Positions 1 through 9,132 of a stretch of DNA of 22,526 nucleotides are shown one piece after another (position 1 is the first letter of the stretch; each line of letters opens with the position of its first letter). The translations under genes were made by a program, and so were the position numbers. The stretch covers positions 1 through 22,526 of the forward strand of contig JAEZQX010000510.1 in assembly GCA_023441105.1 (NCBI GenBank), read 5' to 3'. The notes under the pieces are model-generated. The model ran no database searches, was not told the DNA's origin, and saw only the letters and a list, made by a program, of their open reading frames with translations. The stretch is from Pseudomonadota bacterium. Lineage in GTDB: Bacteria; Pseudomonadota; Gammaproteobacteria; Burkholderiales; Burkholderiaceae.

Positions 1-26
1 TGCCAGCGCCAACCCGTGAACCACTG

Positions 27-3000
27 TCAGCCCGAGCCCGCGACACCCGCCGACACCGCCTCGTCGACCGGGGAAAAGGAGGGACCCCGCACAAGCAACG
101 TCCTCGCCTGTGCCTGCTCCGCCGCCGACAGATCCTCCAGCCATTCGACCCGACCTGCCACGAACGTGCCGACCGGCAGCCCGTCGCGGTAGAGGATGCG
201 CGAGCCGGTGACCCGCGGCACCTTGACGCCGGGCAGCAGGCTGCCGAGGAGGTTGCAGGGGTCGGTGGCTGCCACGCAGGTCCAGCGCGGGGCGCCGCTG
301 CGGCGACGGACCTGGCGCAGCGTCGCGACGGCCTCCGGCAGCGCGAACTGCTCGCCCGAAAGACCGGCGATGAAGCGTCCGCCGCGGATCTCTCCGCGCG
401 CCTCGAGCCGCTGGTAGACACGCACCAGCTCGCGCCAGGGCGGCAGCCAGGTCGGCTCGCGATCGAGCAGCCGCCAGCAGACCACGCCGTAGCGACGCAA
501 CAGGATGCGTGCCGCATGTTCGACGGCGGCACTCCTGGCCGCCGCGTTCGCGGCCGCGCCGGATCCGTCCTTGGCGGCATCGCCGCCACGCTTCACCAGC
601 GCCCACCGGCCGGCATCCTGGATGCCGGACATCGGCATGCCCCGGCGTCGGCGAGCCGCCGGCAGGGCGCGGCGCGAGGCCGGCACCAGGAGCGAGCGCA
701 CGCCGGCGAAGCTGTCGCAATGCACGCGGCCTTGCGATACCAGCTCGCCCAGCGCGTCCTCGAGCTCGGTGCGCAGGAGGTGGGTGCCATCGACCAGCTC
801 GTCGAAGAAGGACGCACCGTGGTCGGCGAGGAATGACAGCACCCGCCTGCCGCGGGCGCTGACGTCGCCCTGCCCGGGATCCACCGCCGGCGCGAGTCGC
901 ACCCAGGCGGACAGGTTGCGCCGCGGCAGCAGCAGCAGCGGCGCCGCCTTCAGCGACGTGCCGCCGCTCGATGCCGCGCCGTCGCCGGCCCCGGCCGGTG
1001 GCCGCAGCCGGGTCCAGATGGTGCGTCCGGCGGTGCAGAGATCGTCGAGCCAGGACATCGAATAGTCGGTGACCCGAGCGGGCAACAGCTCGGCCTCCCA
1101 GGCGGCGGCCGGGGCCTCGAATCCCTCGAGTTGCGCGAGCACTGCCGCAAGGGCTTCCGGCCCGCTCACCTGCGATTCCCGCCCGAGGTGTTGCCAGTCG
1201 AGGAGGAAGCGCAGGTAGTCGCGCGGCTCGACCGGCTCGATTTCGCGGCGCAGTCGCTTCAGCGTGTAGCGATGGATGCGCGCCAGCAGGTGGCGCTCGC
1301 ACCACTCCTCGTCGCCGGCCTGCAGGGCCTGCGGCGTGAAGCGCCCGGCAAGCACGAAGCCTTCCTGCTGCAGCGCCAGCAGCGCCAGCTCGACCTCGCC
1401 AAGCGCCAGCCCCAGCGGTGCCGCCAGCCGCGCCGCGGTGACCGGCCCGAGCGCCGACAGTCTGTTCCGGACCAGCTCGACGATCGCCGCCTCGCGCGTC
1501 CAGGCCTCCGCGGCGTATTCCGGCGGCACGACGACGGCGGGATCGACGCTCGCGGCCGGATACACCGCCTGCAGCTGCGGCAGGCGTTCGGTGGCGACCC
1601 ACAGTTGCAGCGTTGCCATGCGGGTCGCGCGCCCGTCGCGGGCCAGCTCCTGCAGCCAATCGAGCCAGCGCCCGGGGTCCGCTGGCGCGGCAGCGGGCGG
1701 CAATTGCGCGCCCGCGTCGGCGTCATCGTCCGCGCCGGCCGCTGACGGAGCCGCAGCAGCGTCTCCCCGCTGCGCTTCCGCCAGGGTCATGATGCCCATG
1801 CTGCCCAGGGCGTCGTGCATCTCGTCGGCGTCGCGCGGCTGCGGCCAGGCTTCGCGGCACACCGCGTCGATGGCATCGGCATCGAGCCGGCCGAGGTCGT
1901 CGCTGCTCTGCGGATCGAGGTAGCGACGGCTCTGAACCGCCTGCGTGCGCCGTTCCTCCAGCGGTGCGTCGTCGAGGAAGGCGTAGGGGCGGGCATTGAT
2001 GGCTTCGGCGGCGAGCGGTGAGGGCGTGGTGAGGTCGCAGGCATGGACGGCGATCCGGCCGCTCTCGATGCCTTGCAGCAGCCGCAGCCAGCCGTCAGCG
2101 TCCATCGCCTCGTGCAGGCAGTCGTCGAGCGTCTGCGCAACCAGGGGGTGGTCGGGCAGCTCGCGCTCGCCGACCAGGTTCTCGGCGCAGGCAACCTGGT
2201 CGGGAAAGATGCTGGCCAGCAGGTCTTCGGCGCGCATCCGCTGCAGCTGCGGGGCGACCTTGCGGCCGCCGCGAAAGCGCGGCAGGGCCAGCGCCGTCGT
2301 AGCGTTCCAGCGCCAGCGCGCGGTGAACAGCGGCGCGTCGAGCAGCGCCTGCACCAGGACGGCGAGCGCCGACGTCGAAGGAAGATAGCGTGCAACCTCG
2401 GCCAAGGCGAAGCTGTGGCTGGTCGACAGCGACAGCACGATCGCATCCTCGGTGGCTGCCGCCTGCAGCTCGACGTTGAACTTGCGGCAGAAGCGCTTGC
2501 GCAGGGCCAGACCCCAGGCGCGGTTGAGACGGCTGCCGTAGGGTGAATGGATCACCAGCTGGGTGCCGCCGGACTCGTCGAAGAACCGCTCGAGCACGAT
2601 GCGCTCCTGCGTCGGCAGCGTGCCGAACGCGGCGGCCGAGCGACCGAGGTAATCGACCAGTTGCACGGCGGCGGCCGACGCAAGACCCACTTCGTCGACC
2701 AGCCAGGCCGTTGCCGCAGCGATGCCGGCCGGCACGCTGGCCGCCTGCAGCCGGCGCCCGATCTCCTCGCGCAGCCGCGACACGCCTTGCGAAAGTTCGT
2801 TGCTGCGGCCCGGTGCTTCGCCGAGCCAGAACGGGATGCTCGGCGCCGCGCCGTGCGCATCCTCCACCCGTACCCGGCCGGGCTCGACGCGGATGATGCG
2901 ATAGCTGGTGTTGCCGAGCTGAAAGACGTCTCCCGCCAGGCTCTCCACCGCAAAGTCCTCGTTGACGGTGCCCACGTTCTGCGCCTGCGGCTCGAGGATC

Positions 3001-4547
3001 ACCGTGTAGTCGGCGGTATCCGGAATCGTGCCGCCGGAGGTGAGGGCGGTCAGGCGCGCCCCCTTGCGCGGTCGCAGGCGGCGGTTGACCGCATCCCGGT
3101 GCAGCAGGCCGGCGCGCGTGCCTTGCCGGGTGGTGAAGCCGTCGGCGAGCATGCGCACGATCGAATCGAACGCCTCGCGCGACAGCGCCGCGTACGGCCA
3201 GGCGCGCCGTACCAGCGCGAAGAGTTCGTCTTCGCCCCATTCCTGGCAGGCGACCTCGGCGATGATCTGCTGCGCCAGCACGTCGAGCGGTGCCGGTGGA
3301 ACGCGCAACGCATCCAGCTCGCCTCGGCGCACGCAGTCGAGCAGCGCCGCGCATTCGACCAGGTCGTCGCGGGTCTGGGCAAACAAGCGCGCCTTCGGCG
3401 TGCCCCCCACCGCGTGGCCGGAACGCCCGGCGCGCTGCAGGAAGGCGGCGATCGATCGCGGCGAGCCCAACTGGCACACCAGGTCGACGTCGCCGATGTC
3501 GAGGCCCAGCTCGAGTGAAGCGGTGGCGACCAGTACCTTCAGCTCGCCGCGCTTGAGCTTCTGCTCCGCTGCCAGCCGGGCTTCACGCGCGAGGCTGCCG
3601 TGATGGGCGGCGACGGCATCGTGGCCGAGCAGCTCGGCCAGGTGGCGCGCCGCGCGCTCGGCCATGCGCCGCGTGTTGACGAAGACCAGCGTCGTGCGAT
3701 GCGCGGCAACGAGCTCGGCGATCTGCTGGTAGGCCTGCTCCCACTGTTCGTTGGACATGACCGCCGACAGCGGCGACGGCGGCACCACCAGCGCCAGGTC
3801 GCGCTGGCGCGTATAGCCGATGTCGACGATCTCGCAATCGGCATGGCGACCCTGCCGGCGGCGCTTCACCGCGGCCGTGCCGACCAGGAAGCGGGCGATC
3901 TCGTCGATCGGCTTCTGCGTGGCTGACAGTCCGATGCGCAGGAGCCGCCCGCCATGACTTGCCGCCGTCAACTGCTCGAGCCTTTCCAGGGACAAGGACA
4001 GGTGGCTGCCGCGCTTGCTCGCCGCCACCGCGTGGATCTCGTCGACGATGACGCTGCGCACCGTCGCCAGCATCCTGCGCCCCGACTGCGATCCCAGCAG
4101 CACGTAAAGTGATTCCGGCGTGGTGACCAGGATGTGCGGCGGATTGCGGCGCGAGAGCGTGCGCTCATGCTGCGGCGTATCGCCGGTGCGCACCGCCGTG
4201 CGAATCGCCACGTCCGGCAGGCCAAGGCTTGCCAGCTCGGCGCGAATGCCGCCGAGCGGCGCTTCGAGATTGAGCCGGATGTCGTTCGACAGCGCCTTGA
4301 GCGGGGAGACGTAGAGTACCGCCGTCTCGTCCGGTAAACCTTCCGGCTGCAGGCCCTGTCGCACCAGCGCGTCGATGGCGGCCATGAAGGCGGTCAGCGT
4401 CTTGCCCGAACCGGTGGGCGCGGCTACCAGGGCATGGCGGCCGGCGGCGATGGCCGGCCAAGCCGCCACCTGGGCAGCCGTCGGCCCGGCGGGAAAGGCG
4501 CGGCTGAACCAGCCGGCGACGGCGGGATGGAAGTTGTTCAGGGGCAT
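27..4547 (-). CDS. lhr: Large ATP-dependent helicase Lhr
   Basis: A 1506-residue superfamily 2 helicase, close to the length of E. coli Lhr (about 1540). Visible motifs: Walker A APTGSGKT at residues 43-50, motif Ia SPLKAL at 81-86, DEIH box at 169-172, SAT at 208-210, and motif [10 protein letters not shown] at 371-378. The two RecA domains are followed by the winged-helix and beta-barrel part of the Lhr core and by the long C-terminal extension found only in full-length bacterial Lhr. Known role of the family: 3'-to-5' ATP-dependent DNA and RNA:DNA unwinding linked to DNA repair, in the cytoplasm. ATG at 4547 lies only 7 nt after the stop of the upstream LysR gene, so the two may share a transcript; its own ribosome site (GAAG) is weak. 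The reading frame is intact. No metallophosphoesterase or exonuclease partner gene is present in the window. Confidence 0.97.
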   Translation of the reverse strand: MPLNNFHPAVAGWFSRAFPAGPTAAQVAAWPAIAAGRHALVAAPTGSGKTLTAFMAAIDALVRQGLQPEGLPDETAVLYVSPLKALSNDIRLNLEAPLGGIRAELASLGLPDVAIRTAVRTGDTPQHERTLSRRNPPHILVTTPESLYVLLGSQSGRRMLATVRSVIVDEIHAVAASKRGSHLSLSLERLEQLTAASHGGRLLRIGLSATQKPIDEIARFLVGTAAVKRRRQGRHADCEIVDIGYTRQRDLALVVPPSPLSAVMSNEQWEQAYQQIAELVAAHRTTLVFVNTRRMAERAARHLAELLGHDAVAAHHGSLAREARLAAEQKLKRGELKVLVATASLELGLDIGDVDLVCQLGSPRSIAAFLQRAGRSGHAVGGTPKARLFAQTRDDLVECAALLDCVRRGELDALRVPPAPLDVLAQQIIAEVACQEWGEDELFALVRRAWPYAALSREAFDSIVRMLADGFTTRQGTRAGLLHRDAVNRRLRPRKGARLTALTSGGTIPDTADYTVILEPQAQNVGTVNEDFAVESLAGDVFQLGNTSYRIIRVEPGRVRVEDAHGAAPSIPFWLGEAPGRSNELSQGVSRLREEIGRRLQAASVPAGIAAATAWLVDEVGLASAAAVQLVDYLGRSAAAFGTLPTQERIVLERFFDESGGTQLVIHSPYGSRLNRAWGLALRKRFCRKFNVELQAAATEDAIVLSLSTSHSFALAEVARYLPSTSALAVLVQALLDAPLFTARWRWNATTALALPRFRGGRKVAPQLQRMRAEDLLASIFPDQVACAENLVGERELPDHPLVAQTLDDCLHEAMDADGWLRLLQGIESGRIAVHACDLTTPSPLAAEAINARPYAFLDDAPLEERRTQAVQSRRYLDPQSSDDLGRLDADAIDAVCREAWPQPRDADEMHDALGSMGIMTLAEAQRGDAAAAPSAAGADDDADAGAQLPPAAAPADPGRWLDWLQELARDGRATRMATLQLWVATERLPQLQAVYPAASVDPAVVVPPEYAAEAWTREAAIVELVRNRLSALGPVTAARLAAPLGLALGEVELALLALQQEGFVLAGRFTPQALQAGDEEWCERHLLARIHRYTLKRLRREIEPVEPRDYLRFLLDWQHLGRESQVSGPEALAAVLAQLEGFEAPAAAWEAELLPARVTDYSMSWLDDLCTAGRTIWTRLRPPAGAGDGAASSGGTSLKAAPLLLLPRRNLSAWVRLAPAVDPGQGDVSARGRRVLSFLADHGASFFDELVDGTHLLRTELEDALGELVSQGRVHCDSFAGVRSLLVPASRRALPAARRRRGMPMSGIQDAGRWALVKRGGDAAKDGSGAAANAAARSAAVEHAARILLRRYGVVCWRLLDREPTWLPPWRELVRVYQRLEARGEIRGGRFIAGLSGEQFALPEAVATLRQVRRRSGAPRWTCVAATDPCNLLGSLLPGVKVPRVTGSRILYRDGLPVGTFVAGRVEWLEDLSAAEQAQARTLLVRGPSFSPVDEAVSAGVAGSG

Positions 4548-4554
4548 GACTGCT

Positions 4555-5526
4555 TCAGGCGCGTGATCCGGCCCGTGCCGGAGAGGGCGGAGCCGGTTGT
4601 GGACTGATCGCCGGAGCCCGCTTGCCGAAAGCCAGCGTCATGTAGTCCACGAATGCGCGGACCCGGGCTGCCAGTTGACGGCGCTGGGGATAGACGGCAT
4701 AGATGTCGGCGTCGGGGGTATGGTACTGCGGCAGCACCTGCACCAGGCGCCCGTCGCGCAGGTGACGCTCGATGTCCCACTCCGCCCGCATCAGGATTCC
4801 GTGGCCGTCCAACGCCCAGGCGACGGCGATCTCGCCGTCGTTGGTGCTCAGGTTGCCGCGGGTCTTGATCGCTTCGGTGGCCCCGCCGCGGCCTCCGCTC
4901 CGTGAGAGCCGCCACATGCCGTAGGCCTCCTCTCCCTGGCGGATGCCGATGCAGTTGTGCCTGGCCAGGTCGTCGGGGACCTTCGGTACCCCCCGCTGCG
5001 CGAGGTATCCCGGTGATGCGCACAGCAGCCTGCGGTTGGAGGCAAGGCGTCGTGCGACCACCCGGGTATCGGGCGGGGCGCCGAATCGGATGCAGACATC
5101 GAACGAATCTTCGGTCAGCGCCGGCGGGTTGACCGACAACTGCAACTGCACTTCCACCTCGGGATACTGCCGCGCGAACCTGGAGATGAGCGGCGCGACA
5201 TGGCTGCGGCCGAAGCCCAGCGTCGCGTTCACCCTGAGCAGCCCCTTGGGTGTGCCCTTGGACACACCCATCGCTTCCTCCATGTCGTCGATCTCGCTCA
5301 GGATGCGGCGCGCGCGTTCGAGATAGAGCTCGCCGTCCGGCGTGAGGCTCATGCGCCGGGTGCTCCGGTTCACCAGCGAGACACCGATCCGGGCTTCCAT
5401 CGCCGCCAGGTGCTTGCTCACTGCGGCAGTCGAGATGCCGAGCTCCCGGGCCGCCGCGCTCAGGCTGGCGGAAGCCGCGAGCGCCGAGAAGAACGCCAGG
5501 TCCGCGGGCTGAATGCAGGTGCTCAT
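4555..5526 (-). CDS. LysR-family transcriptional regulator (DmlR-like position)
   Basis: A 323-residue LysR-type regulator. The N-terminal winged helix-turn-helix covers about residues 8-67 ([19 protein letters not shown]), followed by a linker helix and a substrate-binding-protein-like effector domain (about 95-300). A 17-residue tail rich in Pro, Ala and Arg extends past the usual end. The ATG at 5526 is preceded by GAGGG at 4-nt spacing. It is divergent from the dehydrogenase gene at 5640, with 113 bp between the starts that carry a T-N11-A type dyad, the usual arrangement for a LysR gene controlling its neighbour. In E. coli, DmlR (LysR) controls the D-malate dehydrogenase gene dmlA, so a similar role, with an organic-acid co-inducer, is inferred. 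lhr follows 7 nt downstream. Confidence 0.93.
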   Translation of the reverse strand: MSTCIQPADLAFFSALAASASLSAAARELGISTAAVSKHLAAMEARIGVSLVNRSTRRMSLTPDGELYLERARRILSEIDDMEEAMGVSKGTPKGLLRVNATLGFGRSHVAPLISRFARQYPEVEVQLQLSVNPPALTEDSFDVCIRFGAPPDTRVVARRLASNRRLLCASPGYLAQRGVPKVPDDLARHNCIGIRQGEEAYGMWRLSRSGGRGGATEAIKTRGNLSTNDGEIAVAWALDGHGILMRAEWDIERHLRDGRLVQVLPQYHTPDADIYAVYPQRRQLAARVRAFVDYMTLAFGKRAPAISPQPAPPSPARAGSRA

Positions 5527-5538
5527 TTCGCCCTCGCT

Positions 5539-5555
5539 GTTAGCTTCAGGTTAAC
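5539..5555. promoter_or_regulatory. Candidate LysR operator between divergent promoters
   Basis: GTTAGCTTCAGGTTAAC is an interrupted inverted repeat (GTTA-N9-TAAC) containing T-N11-A, the LysR-type binding-site pattern. It lies 13 bp upstream of the LysR start and about 85 bp upstream of the dehydrogenase start. A TTGACT at 5562-5567 could be a -35 element for the rightward gene, but no good -10 follows. The assignment rests on pattern and position only. Confidence 0.4.
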
Positions 5556-5639
5556 AATGGATTGACTCTAAGTGCGCGCGGGAAGGCTGTCCAGTCCGTA
5601 CAGTGCCGGGGTACCGACCACTACCCGCGGAGACACCTC

Positions 5640-6728
5640 ATGAAGACCTATCGCATCGCGACCATCCCTGGAGACGGCATCGGCAAGGAGGTCGTTCCTG
5701 CCGGTCGGCAGGTGCTCGAAGCGCTCGAGACCGCCTCCACCGCGTTCCGCTTCGAGTTCCAGGACTTCGACTGGGGCGGCGACTACTACCGCCGGCACGG
5801 CGTCATGATGCCGGAGGATGGTGTCGACGCTCTGCGCGGCAAGGACGCCATCCTCTTCGGCTCGGCGGGCGACGCCGGCATCCCCGACCACATCACCCTC
5901 TGGGGCTTGCGCCTGAAGATCTGCCAGGGCCTGGACCAGTATGCCAACGTGCGTCCTACCCGCATCCTGCCCGGCATCGACGGGCCGCTGAAGCGGTGCA
6001 GCGCCACCGACCTGGATTGGGTCATCGTGCGCGAGAACACCGAGGGCGAATACTCGGGCGTCGGCGGCCGTGTCCATCAGGGGCACCCGCTCGAAGCTGC
6101 GACCGACGTCTCGATGATGACCCGCGCCGGCGTCGAACGCATCATTCGGTTCGCCTTCAAGCTGGCGCAGTCGCGGCCCCGCAAGTTGCTGACCGTGATC
6201 ACCAAGAGCAATGCGCAGCGCCATGCCATGGTGATGTGGGATGAGATCGCGCTCCAGATCTCCAGGGAGTTTCCGGATGTCACCTGGGACAAGGAGCTGG
6301 TGGATGCAGCGACGGCGCGCATGGTCAACCGCCCGGCGTCGCTGGACACCATCGTCGCGACCAACCTGCACGCCGACATCCTGAGCGATCTCGCAGCCGC
6401 CCTGGCCGGCAGCCTCGGCATCGCGCCGACCGGCAACATCGACCCCGAGCGCCGCTTCCCTTCGATGTTCGAGCCGATCCACGGTTCGGCATTCGACATC
6501 ATGGGCAAGGGGGTGGCAAACCCTCTCGGAACCTTCTGGTCGGTGGTGATGATGCTCGAGCATCTGGGCGAGGCCGAAGCGGCCGGGCGGGTCATGCAGG
6601 CGATCGAAGCCGTGACCTCGAACCCGGCCTTGCACACCCGCGACCTCGGTGGCAAGGCGACGACTGCCGAGGTGACGCAAGCCGTCTGCAAGCACGTCGC
6701 CGCCGGCGCACAGCGCCAGGCCGCCTGA
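5640..6728 (+). CDS. Tartrate/D-malate-type decarboxylating dehydrogenase
   Basis: A 362-residue member of the isocitrate/isopropylmalate dehydrogenase family, closest by eye to tartrate dehydrogenase/decarboxylase (TtuC) and E. coli DmlA. Motifs: IPGDGIGKEV at 9-18, PDHITLWG at 82-89 (DmlA has PDHISLWG), the substrate arginines in NVRPTR at 103-108, RENTEGEYSG at 131-140, catalytic lysine in TKSNA at 188-192, metal and substrate aspartates in NLHADILSDL at 242-251, and FEPIHGSA. The expected reaction is NAD- and Mn/Mg-dependent oxidation of a 2-hydroxy acid (tartrate, D-malate or similar), with decarboxylation, in the cytosol. ATG at 5640 was chosen because GGAG lies 7 nt upstream and the protein then starts like its family; the open frame extends 26 codons further upstream without support. 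The exact substrate cannot be read from sequence. A Bug receptor gene follows after 46 bp. Confidence 0.93.
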   Translation: MKTYRIATIPGDGIGKEVVPAGRQVLEALETASTAFRFEFQDFDWGGDYYRRHGVMMPEDGVDALRGKDAILFGSAGDAGIPDHITLWGLRLKICQGLDQYANVRPTRILPGIDGPLKRCSATDLDWVIVRENTEGEYSGVGGRVHQGHPLEAATDVSMMTRAGVERIIRFAFKLAQSRPRKLLTVITKSNAQRHAMVMWDEIALQISREFPDVTWDKELVDAATARMVNRPASLDTIVATNLHADILSDLAAALAGSLGIAPTGNIDPERRFPSMFEPIHGSAFDIMGKGVANPLGTFWSVVMMLEHLGEAEAAGRVMQAIEAVTSNPALHTRDLGGKATTAEVTQAVCKHVAAGAQRQAA

Positions 6729-6774
6729 CGACCGGCTGCCGGCGCGGCAGCCTCATACCAATCCGGAGTTGAGC

Positions 6775-7761
6775 ATGAGAGACAAGCAATTCGCTGCGCG
6801 GCGCGGCATCGTGAAAGTCATGGCGCTGGCGGTGGCATTGACGGCGGGCGGCGCGATGGCACAGGGCTGGCCGACCAAGCCGATCACCCTGATCGTGCCT
6901 TTCCCGCCAGGGGGGACCACCGACGTCCTGGCGCGGGCACTGGGCGCGCAGTTGTCGCAGAGTCTCGGCCAGCCGGTCATCGTCGAAAACAAGGCCGGCG
7001 CCGGCGCAACGCTGGGCGCCGGGTACGTCGCCAACGGCAAGCCGGACGGCCACACGCTGCTGGTCGGAGCGGTCCATCACACGATCGCGACCAGCGTCTA
7101 CAAGAAGCTGCCGTACGACTTCCAGAAGAGCTTCGCGCCGGTCACCACGGTTGCACTGGTGCCGAACGTGCTGGTCGTCAACGCCAGCACCCCGGCCGCC
7201 AACGTGGCGGAACTGGTGGCGCTGGCGAAGGCGCAGCCGGGCAAGCTCACCTACGGCTCCAACGGGAATGGGACCGCCCAGCATCTCATCGGCACCCAGT
7301 TCCAGAACTCGACCGGCGCTCAGCTGATCCACATCCCGTACAAAGGCAGCGGCCCGCTATCGGTGGACTTGCTGGGCGGCCAGATCACGATGTCCTTCGA
7401 TACGGTGACGCCGGTCCTCCAGCACGTCAAGAGCGGCAAGCTGCGGGCTCTGGCCGTCACCACGAGCAAGCGCTCGGCGGTATTGCCGGAGGTGCCGACA
7501 CTGGAGGAGGCGGGGCTGCAGGGCTTCAGCATCGGGACCTGGTTCGGCGTGCTCGCACCCGCAGCCACGCCACGGGAGATCACTGCCAGGCTCAACGCGG
7601 AGATGGTGAAGGTGATCCAGTCGCCCGAGTTCGGCCAGAAGATGATGGAGATCGGCGCCGAGCCCATCGGCAACACCTCGGAGGAAATGGCGCGGCAGAT
7701 CAAGGAGGAAACCGAGAAGTTCGCCAAGCTCGTGAAGGATGCCAATCTGACGATGGAATAG
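6775..7761 (+). CDS. Bug/TctC-family periplasmic solute receptor
   Basis: A 328-residue exported receptor of the tripartite tricarboxylate transporter family. The signal peptide covers about residues 1-29 (basic start, hydrophobic core, cleavage near AMA-Q). Family hallmarks are VPFPPGGTTDVLAR, the ENKAGAGATLGA segment and a PEVPTLEEAG segment in the C-terminal lobe. Proteins of this type bind carboxylic acids in the periplasm and deliver them to the TctA/TctB membrane proteins. Neither partner is encoded in the window, so this is an orphan receptor, as is common in Bordetella-like betaproteobacteria. ATG at 6775 has GGAG at 7-nt spacing; a TTG two codons upstream is possible but less likely. 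The dehydrogenase ends 46 bp upstream on the same strand, so co-transcription and uptake of that enzyme's substrate are reasonable inferences. Confidence 0.95.
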   Translation: MRDKQFAARRGIVKVMALAVALTAGGAMAQGWPTKPITLIVPFPPGGTTDVLARALGAQLSQSLGQPVIVENKAGAGATLGAGYVANGKPDGHTLLVGAVHHTIATSVYKKLPYDFQKSFAPVTTVALVPNVLVVNASTPAANVAELVALAKAQPGKLTYGSNGNGTAQHLIGTQFQNSTGAQLIHIPYKGSGPLSVDLLGGQITMSFDTVTPVLQHVKSGKLRALAVTTSKRSAVLPEVPTLEEAGLQGFSIGTWFGVLAPAATPREITARLNAEMVKVIQSPEFGQKMMEIGAEPIGNTSEEMARQIKEETEKFAKLVKDANLTME

Positions 7762-7805
7762 CGGCAGGCCACGAGGGGCGAATGTCCGGGAGACTTCTCC
7801 ATGTC

Positions 7806-7834
7806 TTGCGAGTGAGAAGTATTCGCATTAGCAT
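7806..7834 (+). promoter_or_regulatory. Fur-box promoter upstream of the FagA-like gene
   Basis: TTGCGA (7806-7811), a 17-bp spacer and TAGCAT (7829-7834) form a sigma70-type promoter, each hexamer matching 4 of 6. The same bases read as a Fur box: GCGAGTGAGAAGTATTCGC resembles proteobacterial sites of the type GCGAATGAGAATNATTCGC. The operator therefore covers both -35 and -10, so iron-bound Fur would block RNA polymerase. The gene start is 50 bp downstream. No Fur gene is in the window; identification is by eye. Confidence 0.6.
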
Positions 7835-7883
7835 CGCCGCGGAAACACGCGGGGCCATGCCGGTCCCACCGCCGGGAGCAACG

Positions 7884-8273
7884 ATGAATCGACGCCACGA
7901 GGACCTCCGCCAACGCTGGGACCGGATCGGGGTCGGCATCCGCTGCGCCTACAACCCGTGGCTGCCACCGGTAATCCTGTTGTACCTGCAGGCCGGGCGC
8001 CGGCTCGTCAGCGCGGGTGCGATGGACGACGTCCTGGTCCAGCGGCGCATGCTGTCGCTGCTGATGCGAACCGCCGGCGACGAGGCGTTGCCGCTGCCAT
8101 GGCGCATGGCCTGCCTTGAGCACACTACCCGTCCGCGCGCGCGCCTGGGGCGACTCCTGGCGGCCAGCGACCCGGACGCGGTCGTCCGGATGGCACGTGA
8201 CGCAGATGACCTGGCGGATCGCCTGGAGGCGGCCCTGACGACCGGCTATGTCTCGAGCCGGTCGGGAGGCTGA
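7884..8273 (+). CDS. Small FagA-like protein, probably Fur-regulated
   Basis: A 129-residue protein without a signal peptide or membrane segment. It contains an RCAYNPWLPP segment (20-29), a YLQAGRRL helix (34-41), LLMRTAGDEALPLPWRMACL (59-78), and a basic/acidic helical C-terminus. The pattern RCA..P / YL..GR / D.ALP..WR..CL resembles, from memory, FagA, the Fur-associated small protein of Pseudomonas encoded ahead of fumC and sodA. The Fur-type promoter upstream agrees with that. ATG at 7884 is preferred because GGGAG lies 5 nt upstream and it follows the promoter; the open frame begins at 7782, upstream of the Fur box. No fumC or sodA is present, so the gene stands alone. Its biochemical function is unknown even where it has been described. 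The family assignment is tentative; that it is a gene is well supported. Confidence 0.7.
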   Translation: MNRRHEDLRQRWDRIGVGIRCAYNPWLPPVILLYLQAGRRLVSAGAMDDVLVQRRMLSLLMRTAGDEALPLPWRMACLEHTTRPRARLGRLLAASDPDAVVRMARDADDLADRLEAALTTGYVSSRSGG

Positions 8274-8461
8274 ACCGAAAAAGCAACTGCAAGCGGCGCA
8301 GGCAAGTGCTGCCCAGTGCGGCGACGGCCGAGGTGCATGGCATCCCCGGCTGCGCAAGCTTCGCAAATGATCGTCAACACCGTGGCCGGGGAAGCTGTTT
8401 TTGCCAACTGGCGAGGCGTAGCATCGATGAGTCGCTCGAACTTCACAGAGGGGGTCGCATC

Positions 8462-9022
8462 ATGAGTTCCAGCGCCTTTGTGTATCGTGCTTTCCTCGTC
8501 GCGTCGGCCATGGTTGCCACTCCGGCGTTGGCGGATTTTCCAACCGAGGACGTGCCAAAGACCGAGCCCGAGTACCTCGCCAAGGTGAAGACGGCTGCGC
8601 CCGCGTCCGTCGTCGGCAAGGCGACCATCACCATGCCGCAGGCGGACGGCTCATCCAAGACGCTGCAGACCGGCACCAATGGCTTCACCTGCTTCGTCGG
8701 CCCCGACGGGACGCCCGAGTGCGATGACGAAAACGCCATGAACTGGCGCAAGGCACTCATCGCCAACCAGGATCCGCCGGACAAGATCGGTTTCATCTAC
8801 ATGCTTGCCGGCGACACCGGCATCAGCAACCACGATCCATCGCAGCGGCACACCCACGAACACTGGGTGCAGACCGGGCCGCACGTGATGATCGTCGGCG
8901 GGTCGGCGCGGGAACGGTTGAGCAGCTATCCCCGCGATGAGGACGTCAAGGACAAGACCCAGCCCTTCATCATGTTCCCGGGCAAGGCCAGCGAGCACCT
9001 GATGATCCCGGTACACGACTGA
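8462..9022 (+). CDS. Secreted protein of unknown function, His-rich centre
   Basis: A 186-residue exported protein. The signal peptide covers about 1-24 (cleavage near PALA-D). The mature part has two cysteines (77 and 87) in NGFTCFVGPDGTPEC that could form a short disulphide loop, a helix NWRKALIANQDPP, a GFIYMLAGDTG segment, a histidine cluster (H124, H130, H132, H134), TGPHVMIVG (138-146), and a C-terminal SEHLMIPV. I recall secreted proteins with the same order of motifs (YMLxGxxxxSNxDP, TGPHVMI, EHLMIPV) annotated only as hypothetical; no function can be assigned. ATG at 8462 has a GAGGGGG ribosome site at 7 nt. It lies 188 bp after the FagA-like gene and ends at a strong terminator, so it is the last gene of the rightward block. 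Confidence 0.8.
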   Translation: MSSSAFVYRAFLVASAMVATPALADFPTEDVPKTEPEYLAKVKTAAPASVVGKATITMPQADGSSKTLQTGTNGFTCFVGPDGTPECDDENAMNWRKALIANQDPPDKIGFIYMLAGDTGISNHDPSQRHTHEHWVQTGPHVMIVGGSARERLSSYPRDEDVKDKTQPFIMFPGKASEHLMIPVHD

Positions 9023-9035
9023 AGAGGGTTCACCT

Positions 9036-9078
9036 GGGCGGCTGGACGCGGCGCCAGCTGTCCGCCCTTTCCTTTTTT
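9036..9078 (+). terminator. Rho-independent terminator
   Basis: The stem GGGCG-GCTGG pairs with CCAGC and CGCCC around an 8-nt loop, with TGTC bulged on the 3' side. TTTCC and six T residues follow. It begins 13 bp after the stop of the secreted-protein gene and separates it from the convergent DUF1259 gene. Confidence 0.75.
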
Positions 9079-9096
9079 GTCTCTATCCGCTGGCTG

Positions 9097-9120
9097 GTGT
9101 TCTTCGTCTGCGAAGCACAC
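9097..9120 (-). other. Short hairpin at the 3' end of the DUF1259 gene
   Basis: GTGT-t-CTTCG-TCTG-CGAAG-c-ACAC is a nearly perfect 24-nt hairpin lying 12 bp beyond the stop of the leftward DUF1259 gene. No T-run follows it on the minus strand, so it is at best a transcript-end stabiliser or part of a weak terminator. Confidence 0.3.
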
Positions 9121-9132
9121 TAGCCGTGGTCA

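Noticed and set aside
2547..3518. Long open frames (over 300 codons) opposite lhr
   Set aside because: They are antisense by-products of high-GC coding sequence; the lhr frame holds all helicase motifs.
5568..6695. A 375-codon frame antisense to the dehydrogenase gene
   Set aside because: The opposite strand has every expected motif of the dehydrogenase family; the antisense translation shows none.
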